The position numbers and the translations under genes are program-made. Positions 1-6,538 of a stretch of 12,222 nt of DNA are shown here, piece after piece (the first letter of the stretch is position 1; every line of letters starts with the position of its first letter). This DNA comes from an uncultured Burkholderiales bacterium (GTDB lineage Bacteria; Pseudomonadota; Gammaproteobacteria; Burkholderiales; Burkholderiaceae_C): the NCBI GenBank assembly GCA_937897495.1, contig CALCBL010000494.1, positions 1 to 12,222 of the forward strand. Reading direction: 5' to 3'. The notes beneath the pieces are model-generated. The model saw only the letters and a program-made list of their open reading frames with translations. It was not told where the DNA came from and made no database searches.

Positions 1-202
1 AATCATGCCCACGCCACACAAGGCTTCCCGCTAGCGCTTTTTGTTGGCCTGCCAAACAAGCAAAGCAGGTTGACTTGCCCGCGCCATTGGGTCCGATCAG
101 GGCCACACATTCACCAGCTTGTAGCTCAAAGCTCACGCCCCTGAGCGCTTGGACACCGCCATAGTTTTGCCGCAGTCCTTCGACTCTCAAGACGGTTTTC
201 AT
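1..202 (-). CDS. livG: ABC transporter ATP-binding protein, LivG type (partial, C-terminus outside window)
   Basis: This is the N-terminal 67 residues of an ABC ATPase that would energise the permease encoded just upstream in the operon, on the cytoplasmic side of the inner membrane. Visible are the N-terminal beta strand (MKTVLRVEGL), an aromatic residue at Y14 in the A-loop position, and a perfect Walker A, GPNGAGKST, at residues 37-45. The stretch after it (CFACLAGQ) resembles the LivG-like branch of branched-chain amino acid-type transporters. The ATG lies in an ATGA overlap with the stop of the permease gene, so the two are probably translationally coupled. Q-loop, signature and Walker B lie beyond the window edge, so LivG rather than LivF is inferred from position (first ATPase after the permease) and from the Walker A context. 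Confidence 0.88.
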   Translation of the reverse strand, partial: MKTVLRVEGLRQNYGGVQALRGVSFELQAGECVALIGPNGAGKSTCFACLAGQQKALAGSLVWRGHD

Positions 203-2052
203 AGGGCTCTACTAGCAGCGTGTTTTTCGAATTTTCTGAGACCCAAAATTCCCTCGGGTGCAAAGACCATCAACAGCATGATGAGCAGACCCAAACTGCC
301 TCGCCAGTACTCAAAATATCGCCCTATTTCTGAGCCCACTCCCACCAAAAATAGACTGCCTGCAAATGCACCCCAAAGCTGATGCACCCCACCCAATAAA
401 ACGACCATCAGGGCATCTACTGAATTGGAAACAGACGCCACAGAAGGAAAGACAGCACCTTTGCTCATGGCCCACAAAGCGCCCGACAAACCCGCCAAGC
501 CAGCGCTCATTAAAAATACACGCTGGTTCAAGTTGGCGACATTCAGTGCGCTGGCTTGCGCCCTTTGAGGGGCATCGCGCCCAGCCTGCAAGGCTGCCCC
601 AAAACTAGATCGAATCAGTCGCGAGAACCCGAACAAGGTCACAAAGCACAACAAAATAAGGACCACTTGAAAAATCCAACGCGACATGCCGTCAAAAAAT
701 TGCAAACCAATCAAACCGTTGTCGCCTCCCGTGAAGGACACCCATTGACTGGCAGTGGCCCACACCATTTGGGCAAAGGCCAATGACAACATGGCCAAAT
801 AAACGCCCGTACTGCGCTGAAGTAATTTGCCCATACAAAGCGCCGCCAAGAAAGCAGCCACCACACCCGCCATAGCAGCCATGATTGCATTGAAGTGCCA
901 ATGCAAATGACTTAATGCCGCAGCATATGCACCAAGGCCAAAATAAGCTGCGTGGCCAAAACTGACCCACCCTGACAAGGCCATCATCCACTGCAAACTC
1001 AGACCAAAGAGCATCATGATGAGCACATTTTCCAAGACACTTTGCGTGTATTCACCAGCAGTGAGCAGGACGATGCCGCTAGCGACCAATACCATCCAGC
1101 CTATCCATTTGAAAAATTGATTGTCACCACCCAATTGAAATGGCGTGACCTTTTCGCGGGGCGCCGCACCTGGCAGTTCTCCCATCAAACCTTGGGGCCT
1201 GACCGCCAGCACCAAGGCCATGGTTAAAAACACCAAGACCAAAGTGGCCTGCGGAAAAAAGTGTATGCCAAAAGCATGCACACAGCCAATCAAGATGGCT
1301 GCAAAAAAAGCGCCAGCAATGCTGCCCAGACCGCCCATCACCACCACCACAAAAGTCTCGACCACCATTTGCAAGTCCATTTGCAAATTAGCAGGTTCTC
1401 TTGGCAATTGCAAAGCACCCGCCAAACCTGCAAGGCCACAACCCAAAACCACCACACTCAAAAGAAGCGGTGCTGGGTTAACACCCAAGGCATCCAGCAT
1501 GTCTCTGTCTTGCGTGGCAGCACGAACGCGCTGTCCCCACTTGGTTTGAGTGAGCAGGAGATGCAACGCAGCCCACACAACAGGACCCAAACAGAGCGTC
1601 ACAATTTGCCATTGAGGAAAGAAATCTTCGCCGACTTGAACAGCACCCTTTAAACCCGGAAAACGCGGTGCAAAAACTTCACCAGGCCCCAAGGCCCAAA
1701 GCAAAACGTCGTGAATGACCAAACTCAAACCAAAGGTGGCCACCAAGGGATATAACGGTGGCGAATGGCGCAATGGCCGAAACAAGAAAACTTCTGTGAA
1801 GCCGCCTAACAATGCAGCCGAAGCTGCACCCAACAACATGGCCAACAGGTAAGTGCTGCCATGCTCAGACCAAGCAGGCAGCCATTGGGTGACTAAGGTG
1901 CCGGCGACCAATGCGCCCAGCATGTAAAAACTGCCGTGCGCAAAATTGACAATGCGGGTGACGCCAAATACCAGCGTCAAACCCGCAGCCATGATGAACA
2001 ATGTGCTTGCATGGCTGAGACCATTCAAGCACTGAATCAGCCAAAAACTCAT
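199..2052 (-). CDS. livHM: Fused branched-chain amino acid-type ABC permease (LivH-LivM)
   Basis: A 617-residue integral membrane protein that joins both permease subunits of a HAAT-family (Liv-type) importer in one chain. Residues 1 to about 292 are LivH-like: MSFWLIQCLNGLSHASTLFI opening helix, GLTLVFGVTRIVNFAHG at 24-40, a cytoplasmic coupling segment around RAATQDRDMLDALGVN (177-192), and VVMGGLGSIAGAFFAA near 237-252. A short hydrophilic linker (about 293-312) leads to a LivM-like half with GLSLQWMMALSGWVSFGHAAYFGLGAYAA (350-378) and the second coupling segment GRDAPQRAQASALNV. Separate LivH and LivM are each roughly 290-350 residues, so the length equals the sum of both. Start and stop both lie in ATGA overlaps with the nitroreductase and LivG genes. 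Liv-type systems carry amino acids, but also amides, urea and aromatic acids; the substrate here is unknown. No periplasmic binding protein gene is in the window. Confidence 0.93.
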   Translation of the reverse strand: MSFWLIQCLNGLSHASTLFIMAAGLTLVFGVTRIVNFAHGSFYMLGALVAGTLVTQWLPAWSEHGSTYLLAMLLGAASAALLGGFTEVFLFRPLRHSPPLYPLVATFGLSLVIHDVLLWALGPGEVFAPRFPGLKGAVQVGEDFFPQWQIVTLCLGPVVWAALHLLLTQTKWGQRVRAATQDRDMLDALGVNPAPLLLSVVVLGCGLAGLAGALQLPREPANLQMDLQMVVETFVVVVMGGLGSIAGAFFAAILIGCVHAFGIHFFPQATLVLVFLTMALVLAVRPQGLMGELPGAAPREKVTPFQLGGDNQFFKWIGWMVLVASGIVLLTAGEYTQSVLENVLIMMLFGLSLQWMMALSGWVSFGHAAYFGLGAYAAALSHLHWHFNAIMAAMAGVVAAFLAALCMGKLLQRSTGVYLAMLSLAFAQMVWATASQWVSFTGGDNGLIGLQFFDGMSRWIFQVVLILLCFVTLFGFSRLIRSSFGAALQAGRDAPQRAQASALNVANLNQRVFLMSAGLAGLSGALWAMSKGAVFPSVASVSNSVDALMVVLLGGVHQLWGAFAGSLFLVGVGSEIGRYFEYWRGSLGLLIMLLMVFAPEGILGLRKFEKHAASRAL

Positions 2053-2783
2053 TCAATCCAATGCGTGAAGGTGCTGGCGTCGACGCGCGTGGTCTTGAAC
2101 GTATTCACCAGTGCAGCCTCATCGGCGTAGCCCAATGACATGCCACACACCATCATTTCGTTTTCACCCGCACCCACATGCTTGTAAATTATTTTTGAAA
2201 AGTTATTCCACGCGGCTTGCGGGCATGTGTGCAAACCACGGGCCCTGGCTGCCACCATCAGACTTTGCAAGAACATGCCGTAATCGAGCAAACTGCCGCG
2301 GCCCATGACTTTGTCGAGGGTGAAGATCAGGCCCACAGGTGCCCCAAAAAATCGGAAGTTTTGTTGGCTCTGCAAATGCATTTTTTCTTTATCGCCCTTG
2401 CCTATTCCCAGCACACCGTACAAACCAAAGCCACACTCACGGCGTCTGTCGATATAGGGGCTCACCCATTTGCTTGGGTAGTAGTCGTATTCTTCTGCAT
2501 GCTCAGCGGCCAATGCAGGATTGGCAGCCATGGCATTGTGCGCTTCACAAACTTCGCTCACCAATCTGTCTTTGGCGGCGCCCTGCAGCACATAAACTTT
2601 CCAAGGCTGTGTGTTGGTGCCACTGGGTGAACGTGCTGCAACTTGCAACAAATCCTCCAACACAGCCTTCTCGACAGGCTTGTTCAAATAGGCTCGCGTA
2701 GAAAATCGGCTCAAGATCGCCGCATCGACGCTGCCAGGGTCAGAGATGACCGTGCTCACTTGGGTTGTAGTTAGTTCTTTCAT
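2049..2783 (-). CDS. Nitroreductase family FMN oxidoreductase
   Basis: A 244-residue flavoprotein of the nitroreductase superfamily, expected to be a soluble homodimer with FMN and NAD(P)H-dependent activity. Seen in sequence: the RFSTRAY segment (26-32), whose arginines usually bind the FMN phosphate; RSPSGTNTQPW (51-61), the conserved FMN-contacting loop; and GSLLDYGMFLQSLMVAARARG (163-183) followed by LHTCPQ, typical of the second FMN site and the dimer interface. Length is slightly above the family norm because of an insert around residues 90-125. The ATG overlaps the thioesterase stop (ATGA) and its own stop overlaps the permease start, so it is a middle gene of the operon. The physiological substrate (nitroaromatic, quinone, enone or other) cannot be told. 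BluB is unlikely because the gene sits with a transporter rather than cobalamin genes. Confidence 0.93.
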   Translation of the reverse strand: MKELTTTQVSTVISDPGSVDAAILSRFSTRAYLNKPVEKAVLEDLLQVAARSPSGTNTQPWKVYVLQGAAKDRLVSEVCEAHNAMAANPALAAEHAEEYDYYPSKWVSPYIDRRRECGFGLYGVLGIGKGDKEKMHLQSQQNFRFFGAPVGLIFTLDKVMGRGSLLDYGMFLQSLMVAARARGLHTCPQAAWNNFSKIIYKHVGAGENEMMVCGMSLGYADEAALVNTFKTTRVDASTFTHWIE

Positions 2784-3217
2784 GAGAGTGCCTCCAATAC
2801 TTTGATAAATGATTCAGACAGGGCTTGCGGCCTGCGAGTTTGTTTGCTGACATAGACATGAACAAAGTGCCCGCATGCCGCAGTGAACGGCGCATCTTTT
2901 GCAAACAAGCCCACTTCGTATTTCACACTGGATGTGCCGCGATGCGCCACCCTGATGCCAGCCTCGATGGTCTGGGGAAATGCCAGCGGTGCAAAATAAT
3001 TGCATTGCGTTTCTACCACCAAGCCAATGGTTTCACCTTGGTGAATGTCCAACACACCCTGCTCAATCAGGTGCGCATTGACAGCCGTGTCAAACCAACT
3101 GTAGTAAACAACATTGTTCACATGGCCATACACGTCGTTGTCCATCCACCGGGTAGTGATGGGGCGAAAAGCGCGGTAGTCACTTCGGGGCTTCGCTTGC
3201 GGTTTGGTACTGTCCAT
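2780..3217 (-). CDS. Acyl-CoA thioesterase, hotdog fold (4HBT/YbgC-like)
   Basis: A 145-residue hotdog-fold protein predicted to hydrolyse an acyl-CoA or aroyl-CoA to the free acid and CoA in the cytoplasm. The signature is RWMDNDVYGHVNNVVYYSWF at 23-42: acidic residues D26 and D28 at the position of the 4-hydroxybenzoyl-CoA thioesterase nucleophile or base, then the GHVNN turn and the long central helix beginning with YYSWFDTAVNAHL. Length matches the family (130-150). It starts 22 bp after the deacetylase stop and ends in an ATGA overlap with the nitroreductase. Chain-length or aromatic specificity cannot be deduced. In this operon it may release the CoA from an intermediate formed from the imported compound, which is inference. 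Confidence 0.9.
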   Translation of the reverse strand: MDSTKPQAKPRSDYRAFRPITTRWMDNDVYGHVNNVVYYSWFDTAVNAHLIEQGVLDIHQGETIGLVVETQCNYFAPLAFPQTIEAGIRVAHRGTSSVKYEVGLFAKDAPFTAACGHFVHVYVSKQTRRPQALSESFIKVLEALS

Positions 3218-3239
3218 TTTGGAATTGTGTGATGCTTTG

Positions 3240-4169
3240 TCAGAAGCCTCGATTTTGCCAGTGAAGCCAGTGCAAATGCGCCAAGCGCCATGTGTTCATT
3301 TGCACCGCCACGGTCGTCTCTAAGTCATGGCCATAGCCACCCCCCATGCAAATGATCATGGGTATTTTTTTGGCTTGGGCCCAATCAAACACCCTTTGAT
3401 CTCTGGCCGCCATGCCCGCCTCCGTCAGTTTGAGCCTGCCAAGCCGGTCTCCCTCATGGGCGTCTGCACCTGCCAAATAGATTAAAAAGTCGGGCGAAAA
3501 GCGACTGGATGCCTGCTCAAGGGCTTGATCCAAAGCTTCTAAGTAAGCTGGGTCTGAACAACCATCTGGCAAACCCACATCCAGGTCGCTGTTGACTTTT
3601 CTGAATGGAAAGTTCTTTTCGCCATGCAAAGACAAGGTAAAAACACTGGCATCTGAGGCAAAGATACTGGCTGTGCCATTGCCTTGGTGGACATCCAAAT
3701 CGACCACCATGACTTTGAGAGTCTGTTTTGAAACCCGAAAATGCTCCATCTGGAGCACCCTGGCCGCAACGGCAATGTCATTGAAAACACAAAATCCACC
3801 CCCTTGCGCCGCACTGGCATGGTGTGTGCCACCGGCCAAGTTGCCCGCAATGCCCTCTTTCATGGCCACTCTGGCTGCGGCCACAGAAGCGCCCACAGAT
3901 CGAAGCGACCGCTCTGCCATGGCCGGCGTCCAAGGAAATCCAATCTCCCTTTGAGCTTGCGGGCTCAGACTTCCCGATTTAACAGCCTGAACGTATTCAG
4001 GGGAATGCGCCAGGGCTAACTCGCCGTCCGAGGCGGCAGGCGCCTCCAGCATTTGCACCTCTTGAATGGCAGTGGTCATTTTGTTGCGCAGCATGCTGTA
4101 CTTGGCCATGGGAAAGCGATGCCCCTCTGGCAAAGGCAAAACAAAGTGGTCGGAGTAGAAAGCTTTCAT
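3240..4169 (-). CDS. Histone deacetylase-family hydrolase, class IV (HDAC11-like)
   Basis: A 309-residue zinc-dependent deacylase of the arginase/deacetylase fold, first gene of the operon. All catalytic parts are present: GGTHHA with the His dyad H116/H117, DLDVHQGNGT with zinc ligands D159 and H161, AGADAHEGDRLG with zinc ligand D236, and the transition-state tyrosine in GGGY (Y279). The EGDRLG segment followed by AGMAARDQRVF resembles human HDAC11 rather than class I/II enzymes or AcuC, so I place it in class IV. HDAC11 itself removes long-chain acyl groups; the bacterial substrate is unknown, with acetylpolyamines, acyl-lysine or another amide all possible. The frame is open up to an ATG at 4232, but I prefer the ATG at 4167-4169 (MKAFYSDHFVLPLPEGH), where family members begin; the longer start would lie inside a candidate operator. 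An intermediate ATG exists at 4191-4193. Confidence 0.9.
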   Translation of the reverse strand: MKAFYSDHFVLPLPEGHRFPMAKYSMLRNKMTTAIQEVQMLEAPAASDGELALAHSPEYVQAVKSGSLSPQAQREIGFPWTPAMAERSLRSVGASVAAARVAMKEGIAGNLAGGTHHASAAQGGGFCVFNDIAVAARVLQMEHFRVSKQTLKVMVVDLDVHQGNGTASIFASDASVFTLSLHGEKNFPFRKVNSDLDVGLPDGCSDPAYLEALDQALEQASSRFSPDFLIYLAGADAHEGDRLGRLKLTEAGMAARDQRVFDWAQAKKIPMIICMGGGYGHDLETTVAVQMNTWRLAHLHWLHWQNRGF

Positions 4170-4223
4170 GGCTGAATTGTGACCTTTTCGCATGAATTCA
4201 ATTTCTAGAACGCCGACTCTAAA

Positions 4224-4240
4224 ATGCTGCATTGCAACAA
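4224..4240 (+). promoter_or_regulatory. Candidate PhaR-type operator, copy 1
   Basis: The 17-mer ATGCTGCATTGCAACAA contains an imperfect dyad GCTGCA-T-TGCAAC (arms match 5 of 6). It is repeated with one change 59 bp downstream. TGC-rich dyads of this sort near phasin genes are known targets of PhaR, the repressor that senses polyhydroxyalkanoate granules. Copy 1 lies just upstream of the proposed -35 element of the phasin gene, and also upstream of the divergent deacetylase operon, so it could act on both. The assignment rests on resemblance and position only. Confidence 0.5.
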
Positions 4241-4247
4241 AAACCTC

Positions 4248-4275
4248 TTGTAATTGGTTTCAGAGCCCCTAAAAT
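4248..4275 (+). promoter_or_regulatory. Candidate sigma-70 promoter of the phasin gene
   Basis: TTGTAA at 4248-4253 and TAAAAT at 4270-4275 are separated by 16 bp. Transcription would start near 4282 and give a leader of about 105 nt before the phasin ATG. The two candidate operators sit immediately outside this promoter on either side, copy 2 covering the expected start site, an arrangement that fits repression by occlusion. Confidence 0.4.
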
Positions 4276-4282
4276 CCAACCC

Positions 4283-4299
4283 ATGCTGCACTGCAACAA
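4283..4299 (+). promoter_or_regulatory. Candidate PhaR-type operator, copy 2
   Basis: ATGCTGCACTGCAACAA differs from copy 1 at one base and has the dyad GCTGCA-C-TGCAAC. It begins about 8 bp downstream of the proposed -10 box, over the expected transcription start. Conservation of 16 of 17 bases between two non-coding copies argues for selection rather than chance. Confidence 0.5.
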
Positions 4300-4389
4300 G
4301 ATGTTAGGCCAAGCGACAAGCAAAGCCGGTTCAGAGCAGTCCCATTGAGACTTTTTAGACTTTTAACTTTTTAAATTAACGGAGAAATC

Positions 4390-4932
4390 ATGATGACTAC
4401 AGAACAAATCGTTGCTTCACACAAAGCCAATGTCGAAACCCTTTTCGGTTTGACATCCAAAGCCTTCGAAGGCATGGAAAAATTGGTCGAGTTGAACTTG
4501 ACAGCCACTAAAGCTGCCTTGAGCGAGTCAGCTCACAGCACCAAAGCTGCATTGAGCGTGAAAGACGCCCAAGAATTGATGGCTTTGCAAGCTAACCTGT
4601 TCCAGCCTTTGGCTGAGAAAACAGCTGCTTACAGCCGTCACCTCTATGACATCGCTTCTGGCACTTCTAACGAATTCACAAAAGCTTTGGAAGCCCAAAC
4701 AGCTGCTGCTCAAAAGCAGTTCGCTAACTTGGTTGACTCTACAACTTCAAACGCCCCTGCTGGCTCTGAGACAGCAGTTGCCATGATGAAAAGCGCCGTG
4801 AACGCCGCTAACAATGCTTACGAATCAGTTCAAAAAGCTGTGAAGCAAGCCACTGACATGGCTGAAGCCAACATGGCTGCTGTGACCAACACAGCTGTTG
4901 CAACTGCTAAGACAGCTGCCAAAAAGCGTTAA
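4390..4932 (+). CDS. phaP: Phasin family protein (PHA granule-associated)
   Basis: A 180-residue (179 if the second ATG is used), Ala/Lys-rich, almost wholly helical protein without signal peptide or membrane segment, matching the Phasin_2 family of Burkholderiales. The N-terminal block ([22 protein letters not shown]) and the segment F-x-G-x-E-K-L-V-E-L-N are typical; the C-terminus ends in a basic AAKKR tail. Phasins coat polyhydroxyalkanoate granules and control their size and number. Codon choice leans to GCT, TCT and TTG more than in the neighbours, as expected for an abundant protein. A Shine-Dalgarno GGAGA (4381-4385) precedes two adjacent ATGs at 4390 and 4393; spacing slightly favours the second. 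It is monocistronic, bounded by the candidate PhaR-type sites upstream and a strong terminator downstream. No PHA synthase gene is in the window. Confidence 0.93.
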   Translation: MMTTEQIVASHKANVETLFGLTSKAFEGMEKLVELNLTATKAALSESAHSTKAALSVKDAQELMALQANLFQPLAEKTAAYSRHLYDIASGTSNEFTKALEAQTAAAQKQFANLVDSTTSNAPAGSETAVAMMKSAVNAANNAYESVQKAVKQATDMAEANMAAVTNTAVATAKTAAKKR

Positions 4933-4980
4933 TTAACGTTCTCTGAAAAAGGTCTGATTCGCTCTGGCCTTTCTCTGACA

Positions 4981-5008
4981 AAAAGCCGGTTTTAGAACCG
5001 GCTTTTTT
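4981..5008 (+). terminator. Rho-independent terminator, probably bidirectional
   Basis: The stem GCCGGTT (4985-4991) pairs with AACCGGC (4996-5002) around a 4-nt TTAG loop. AAAA lies on the left side and six T on the right, extending the stem by A-T pairs. It sits between the convergent phasin and patatin genes. The A-tract and T-tract on opposite sides mean it can end transcripts from both directions. Confidence 0.88.
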
Positions 5009-5030
5009 GTTTCTGACTTTCCAGCCCTTT

Positions 5031-6041
5031 TTAAGGCTTGGCAGCATAGCCACTCAAGATTTGTTTTAGCTTTGGCATGGCTTTGAGCATCGCCTCCCTA
5101 CCCGCCTCGATGGACTTGCGCCTAGCCGCAAAGTCAGCACTCTTCACACCCATCAATGCTGGTTTGACCACCACATCGGCATCTTTCAACAAAACGGTGT
5201 TCAAGCTTTTGCCCATGATATTGAAGGTCTGCATCAATATTTGAAACGTATCCGATGCGGGGCTGCCTTCGGGGTCAGTGGAAATATCAACGGCAATGAT
5301 CACATTGGCACCCATTTCACGCGCCTGCCGAACTGGAACGGGAGAAACCAAGCCACCATCCACATACTCTCTGGTTCCAATTTTGACTGGTTGAAATACA
5401 GCCGGCACTGCGCTAGAGGCCCTCACAGCTGATCCGGTGTTACCTCTTTGAAACAGCATGGGTTCGCCGTTGTGCAAATCAGTGGCCACAATGCCCAAGG
5501 GTATTTTCATTTGCTCAATCAGGCGGCCTCCCACTTGTGTATTCACGTAGCGCGCCAAGGCTTCGCCTCTTAGCGCGCCCCGATTCAGAATGGGCATCAT
5601 CCAATCAGTAATTTCCGCTTCTTCCATGGTCTCTGCCACACGCCTGAGTTGGGTGCTGTTTTTGCCACTGGCATACAAAGCGGCAACCAAACTGCCAGCG
5701 GACGTACCGACAACCAAGTCGGGTTGAATGCCAGCCTCCTCCAAAACTTGTATCACTCCCACATGTGCAAATCCTCGCGCAGCACCGCTTCCCAAAGCCA
5801 AACCCAAATGCAAAACTTTGAGGGGTACCACAGGTTCAATCGCGATGGGTACGACTGGCGTTGTGCCTGTCGAAGTTGTCTCAATGGCACCAGGCGTTTT
5901 GACAACATTTGTCTCAGGCGCTTTGACGCTGGCACAGCCCGTCAAAATAAGTACACCGATCAAACTCATGCGGCACGCAATGAGCTTGAGCACATCTGGC
6001 CAAACAGGAATTGGCCTTAAGGCCCATGACTTCACTTGCAT
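5031..6041 (-). CDS. Patatin-like phospholipase lipoprotein
   Basis: With the ATG at 6039-6041 the product has 336 residues. An N-terminal basic and hydrophobic stretch ends in a lipobox LTGC with C36 as the lipidated residue; the following Ala-Ser gives no inner-membrane retention signal, so outer-membrane anchoring facing the periplasm is inferred. A Pro/Thr-rich linker (about 40-73) leads to a patatin domain: oxyanion loop GSGAARG (84-90), nucleophile elbow GTSAG with S114, and VDGG with catalytic D228. Both members of the Ser-Asp dyad are present, so lipid acyl hydrolase activity is likely. The domain resembles the RssA group. The frame is open to 6116, but that start would overlap the divergent DUF423 gene. 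An ATG at 5967-5969 would leave almost no n-region before the lipobox. The start is therefore uncertain. The gene converges on phaP. Confidence 0.9.
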   Translation of the reverse strand: MQVKSWALRPIPVWPDVLKLIACRMSLIGVLILTGCASVKAPETNVVKTPGAIETTSTGTTPVVPIAIEPVVPLKVLHLGLALGSGAARGFAHVGVIQVLEEAGIQPDLVVGTSAGSLVAALYASGKNSTQLRRVAETMEEAEITDWMMPILNRGALRGEALARYVNTQVGGRLIEQMKIPLGIVATDLHNGEPMLFQRGNTGSAVRASSAVPAVFQPVKIGTREYVDGGLVSPVPVRQAREMGANVIIAVDISTDPEGSPASDTFQILMQTFNIMGKSLNTVLLKDADVVVKPALMGVKSADFAARRKSIEAGREAMLKAMPKLKQILSGYAAKP

Positions 6042-6076
6042 AATGTCGAATCTAATTTTGAAATGCATTGGTTTTA

Positions 6077-6538
6077 ATGGAACACCTTCAACAAACAACT
6101 TTGCAGTCTTGGCCAAAGGGGTTCATTGCGATGGGCGCTTTCATGGCAGCCCTGTCGGTCATTGCGTCAGCTTACGCTTCGCATGGCAACAGTTTAATCG
6201 GCAGTTCACCCGCCATGGTCCAAGCCAGCTTGAACTTGCTGCAATTTCATTCAATTGGCCTTATTTTGGTGGGCATCTTGGGGCAATCTAGGCCGAGCGA
6301 AAAACGCCTGCTGGCAGCAGGCGTTCTGTTCTTGCTAGGTTGCTTGATGTTTTCGATCAACATTCTGATACGCGCATGGTACGACGTCCAAACTTTCAGA
6401 AGCTTGGTGCCTTGGGGAGGCACCTGTTTCATCCTAGGATGGTTGGCGTTTGCCTTGGCCTATGTTCGCAAAAACCCGCAAATTAGCTCCCAACTTAAGC
6501 CGCCACCGGCGTCCGAATCAGGTGATCAAACGCACTGA
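6077..6538 (+). CDS. DUF423 family small membrane protein
   Basis: A 153-residue inner-membrane protein with about four transmembrane helices. Conserved DUF423 features visible are the A-x-A-S-H-G segment after helix 1 (family consensus GAFGAHG, here AYASHG), the helix-2 phrase [32 protein letters not shown] in helix 3, and [17 protein letters not shown] in helix 4. Function of the family (YgdD-like) is unknown. I start at ATG 6077; a TTG three codons upstream is also possible. The C-terminal tail (roughly [15 protein letters not shown]) is hydrophilic, longer than in typical relatives, and encoded within the 44-bp overlap with the convergent ahpF. Divergent from the patatin gene, with only about 35 bp between the chosen starts. 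Confidence 0.85.
   Translation: MEHLQQTTLQSWPKGFIAMGAFMAALSVIASAYASHGNSLIGSSPAMVQASLNLLQFHSIGLILVGILGQSRPSEKRLLAAGVLFLLGCLMFSINILIRAWYDVQTFRSLVPWGGTCFILGWLAFALAYVRKNPQISSQLKPPPASESGDQTH

Noticed and set aside
4170..4232. N-terminal extension of the deacetylase to the ATG at 4232
   Set aside because: The added 21 residues do not belong to the family N-terminus and the start codon would lie within the candidate PhaR-like repeat.
4345..4376. Second phasin promoter from TTGAGA and TTAAAT
   Set aside because: The spacer would be 20 bp and the start would fall almost on the Shine-Dalgarno; the upstream 16-bp spaced pair is better.
4943..4975. Second hairpin downstream of phaP (AAAGGTC / GGCCTTT)
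   Set aside because: The stem needs a G-U pair and a long loop; the terminator at 4981-5008 is far stronger, so this is probably chance.
5728..6291. Plus-strand 187-codon open frame spanning patatin and DUF423 genes
   Set aside because: It overlaps two well-supported genes in other frames and has no protein-like motif.
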